46,926 nt of DNA, from assembly GCA_030600555.1 (NCBI GenBank), contig JAUVLW010000005.1, positions 1-46,926 of the forward strand, read 5' to 3'. Origin of the DNA: Candidatus Aenigmatarchaeota archaeon (GTDB lineage: Archaea > Aenigmatarchaeota > Aenigmatarchaeia > QMZS01). This document shows positions 46,808 to 46,926 of the stretch, piece after piece. The notes below the pieces were generated by a model. That model worked only from the letters and a program-made list of their open reading frames with translations. It was not told the origin of the DNA and did no database searches. A program made the translations under genes and the position numbers. Within the stretch, counting starts at the first letter, position 1, and each line of letters begins with the position of its first letter.

Positions 46808-46926
46808 TTAATTACAACAAACTGCTGTATAAGTTGCTCTCCAAAAGGCACCACCAACTTCATAATGAGTGTATTGGGTATTGCAAAAATATAGAGGAAA
46901 ATAATTATTTACGCCAGAAGGCATCC
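46808..46926 (-). CDS. C-terminal fragment of a protein running off the window edge
   Basis: Minus-strand frame reads ...MPSGVNNYFPLYFCNTQYTHYEVGGAFWRATYTAVCCN* with stop at 46808-46810; no start inside the window can be assigned. Confidence 0.5.
   Translation of the reverse strand, partial: MPSGVNNYFPLYFCNTQYTHYEVGGAFWRATYTAVCCN

Overview
This window is AT-rich archaeal DNA. RadA, aEF1B with its small zinc-ribbon partner, a GGR-family lipid reductase, SepRS, class III pilin signal peptides and an intron-bearing tRNA suggest a DPANN-like or otherwise uncultured archaeon; taxonomy is inference. Four zones: (1) ~0.3-12.5 kb is a defence/mobile island. It holds a Hachiman pair (HamA DUF1837 + HamB helicase) and a type I R-M operon whose hsdM is broken exactly at its catalytic NPPF motif and which contains an embedded RusA-like gene. 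It also holds a GHKL-ATPase/STAS-like pair and a BRO antirepressor whose operator-like palindrome recurs inside its own coding sequence. (2) ~12.5-30.3 kb is mostly housekeeping: GGR-family reductase, SepRS, an S-layer-like glycoprotein candidate, RadA, FKBP, methyltransferases, HIT, aEF1B, Acs and a tRNA-Met(CAU) that appears to carry two introns. (3) ~30.4-35.3 kb is a type-IV-pilus-like platform operon with pilins. (4) ~35.4-46.9 kb is a minus-strand cluster of very Cys-rich surface proteins: a 1311-aa protein ending in a DUF1566/Lcl-like domain, pilins with Cys-rich extensions, a pilin-like-anchored C25 (gingipain/caspase-fold) peptidase and a papain-like peptidase, with recent internal duplications. 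The strongest candidates for something undescribed are the pilin-anchored protease/adhesin cluster, the double-intron tRNA, and the R-M operon with an ablated methylase motif plus RusA-like gene. All calls come from reading the sequence and ORF translations; no database search was run.
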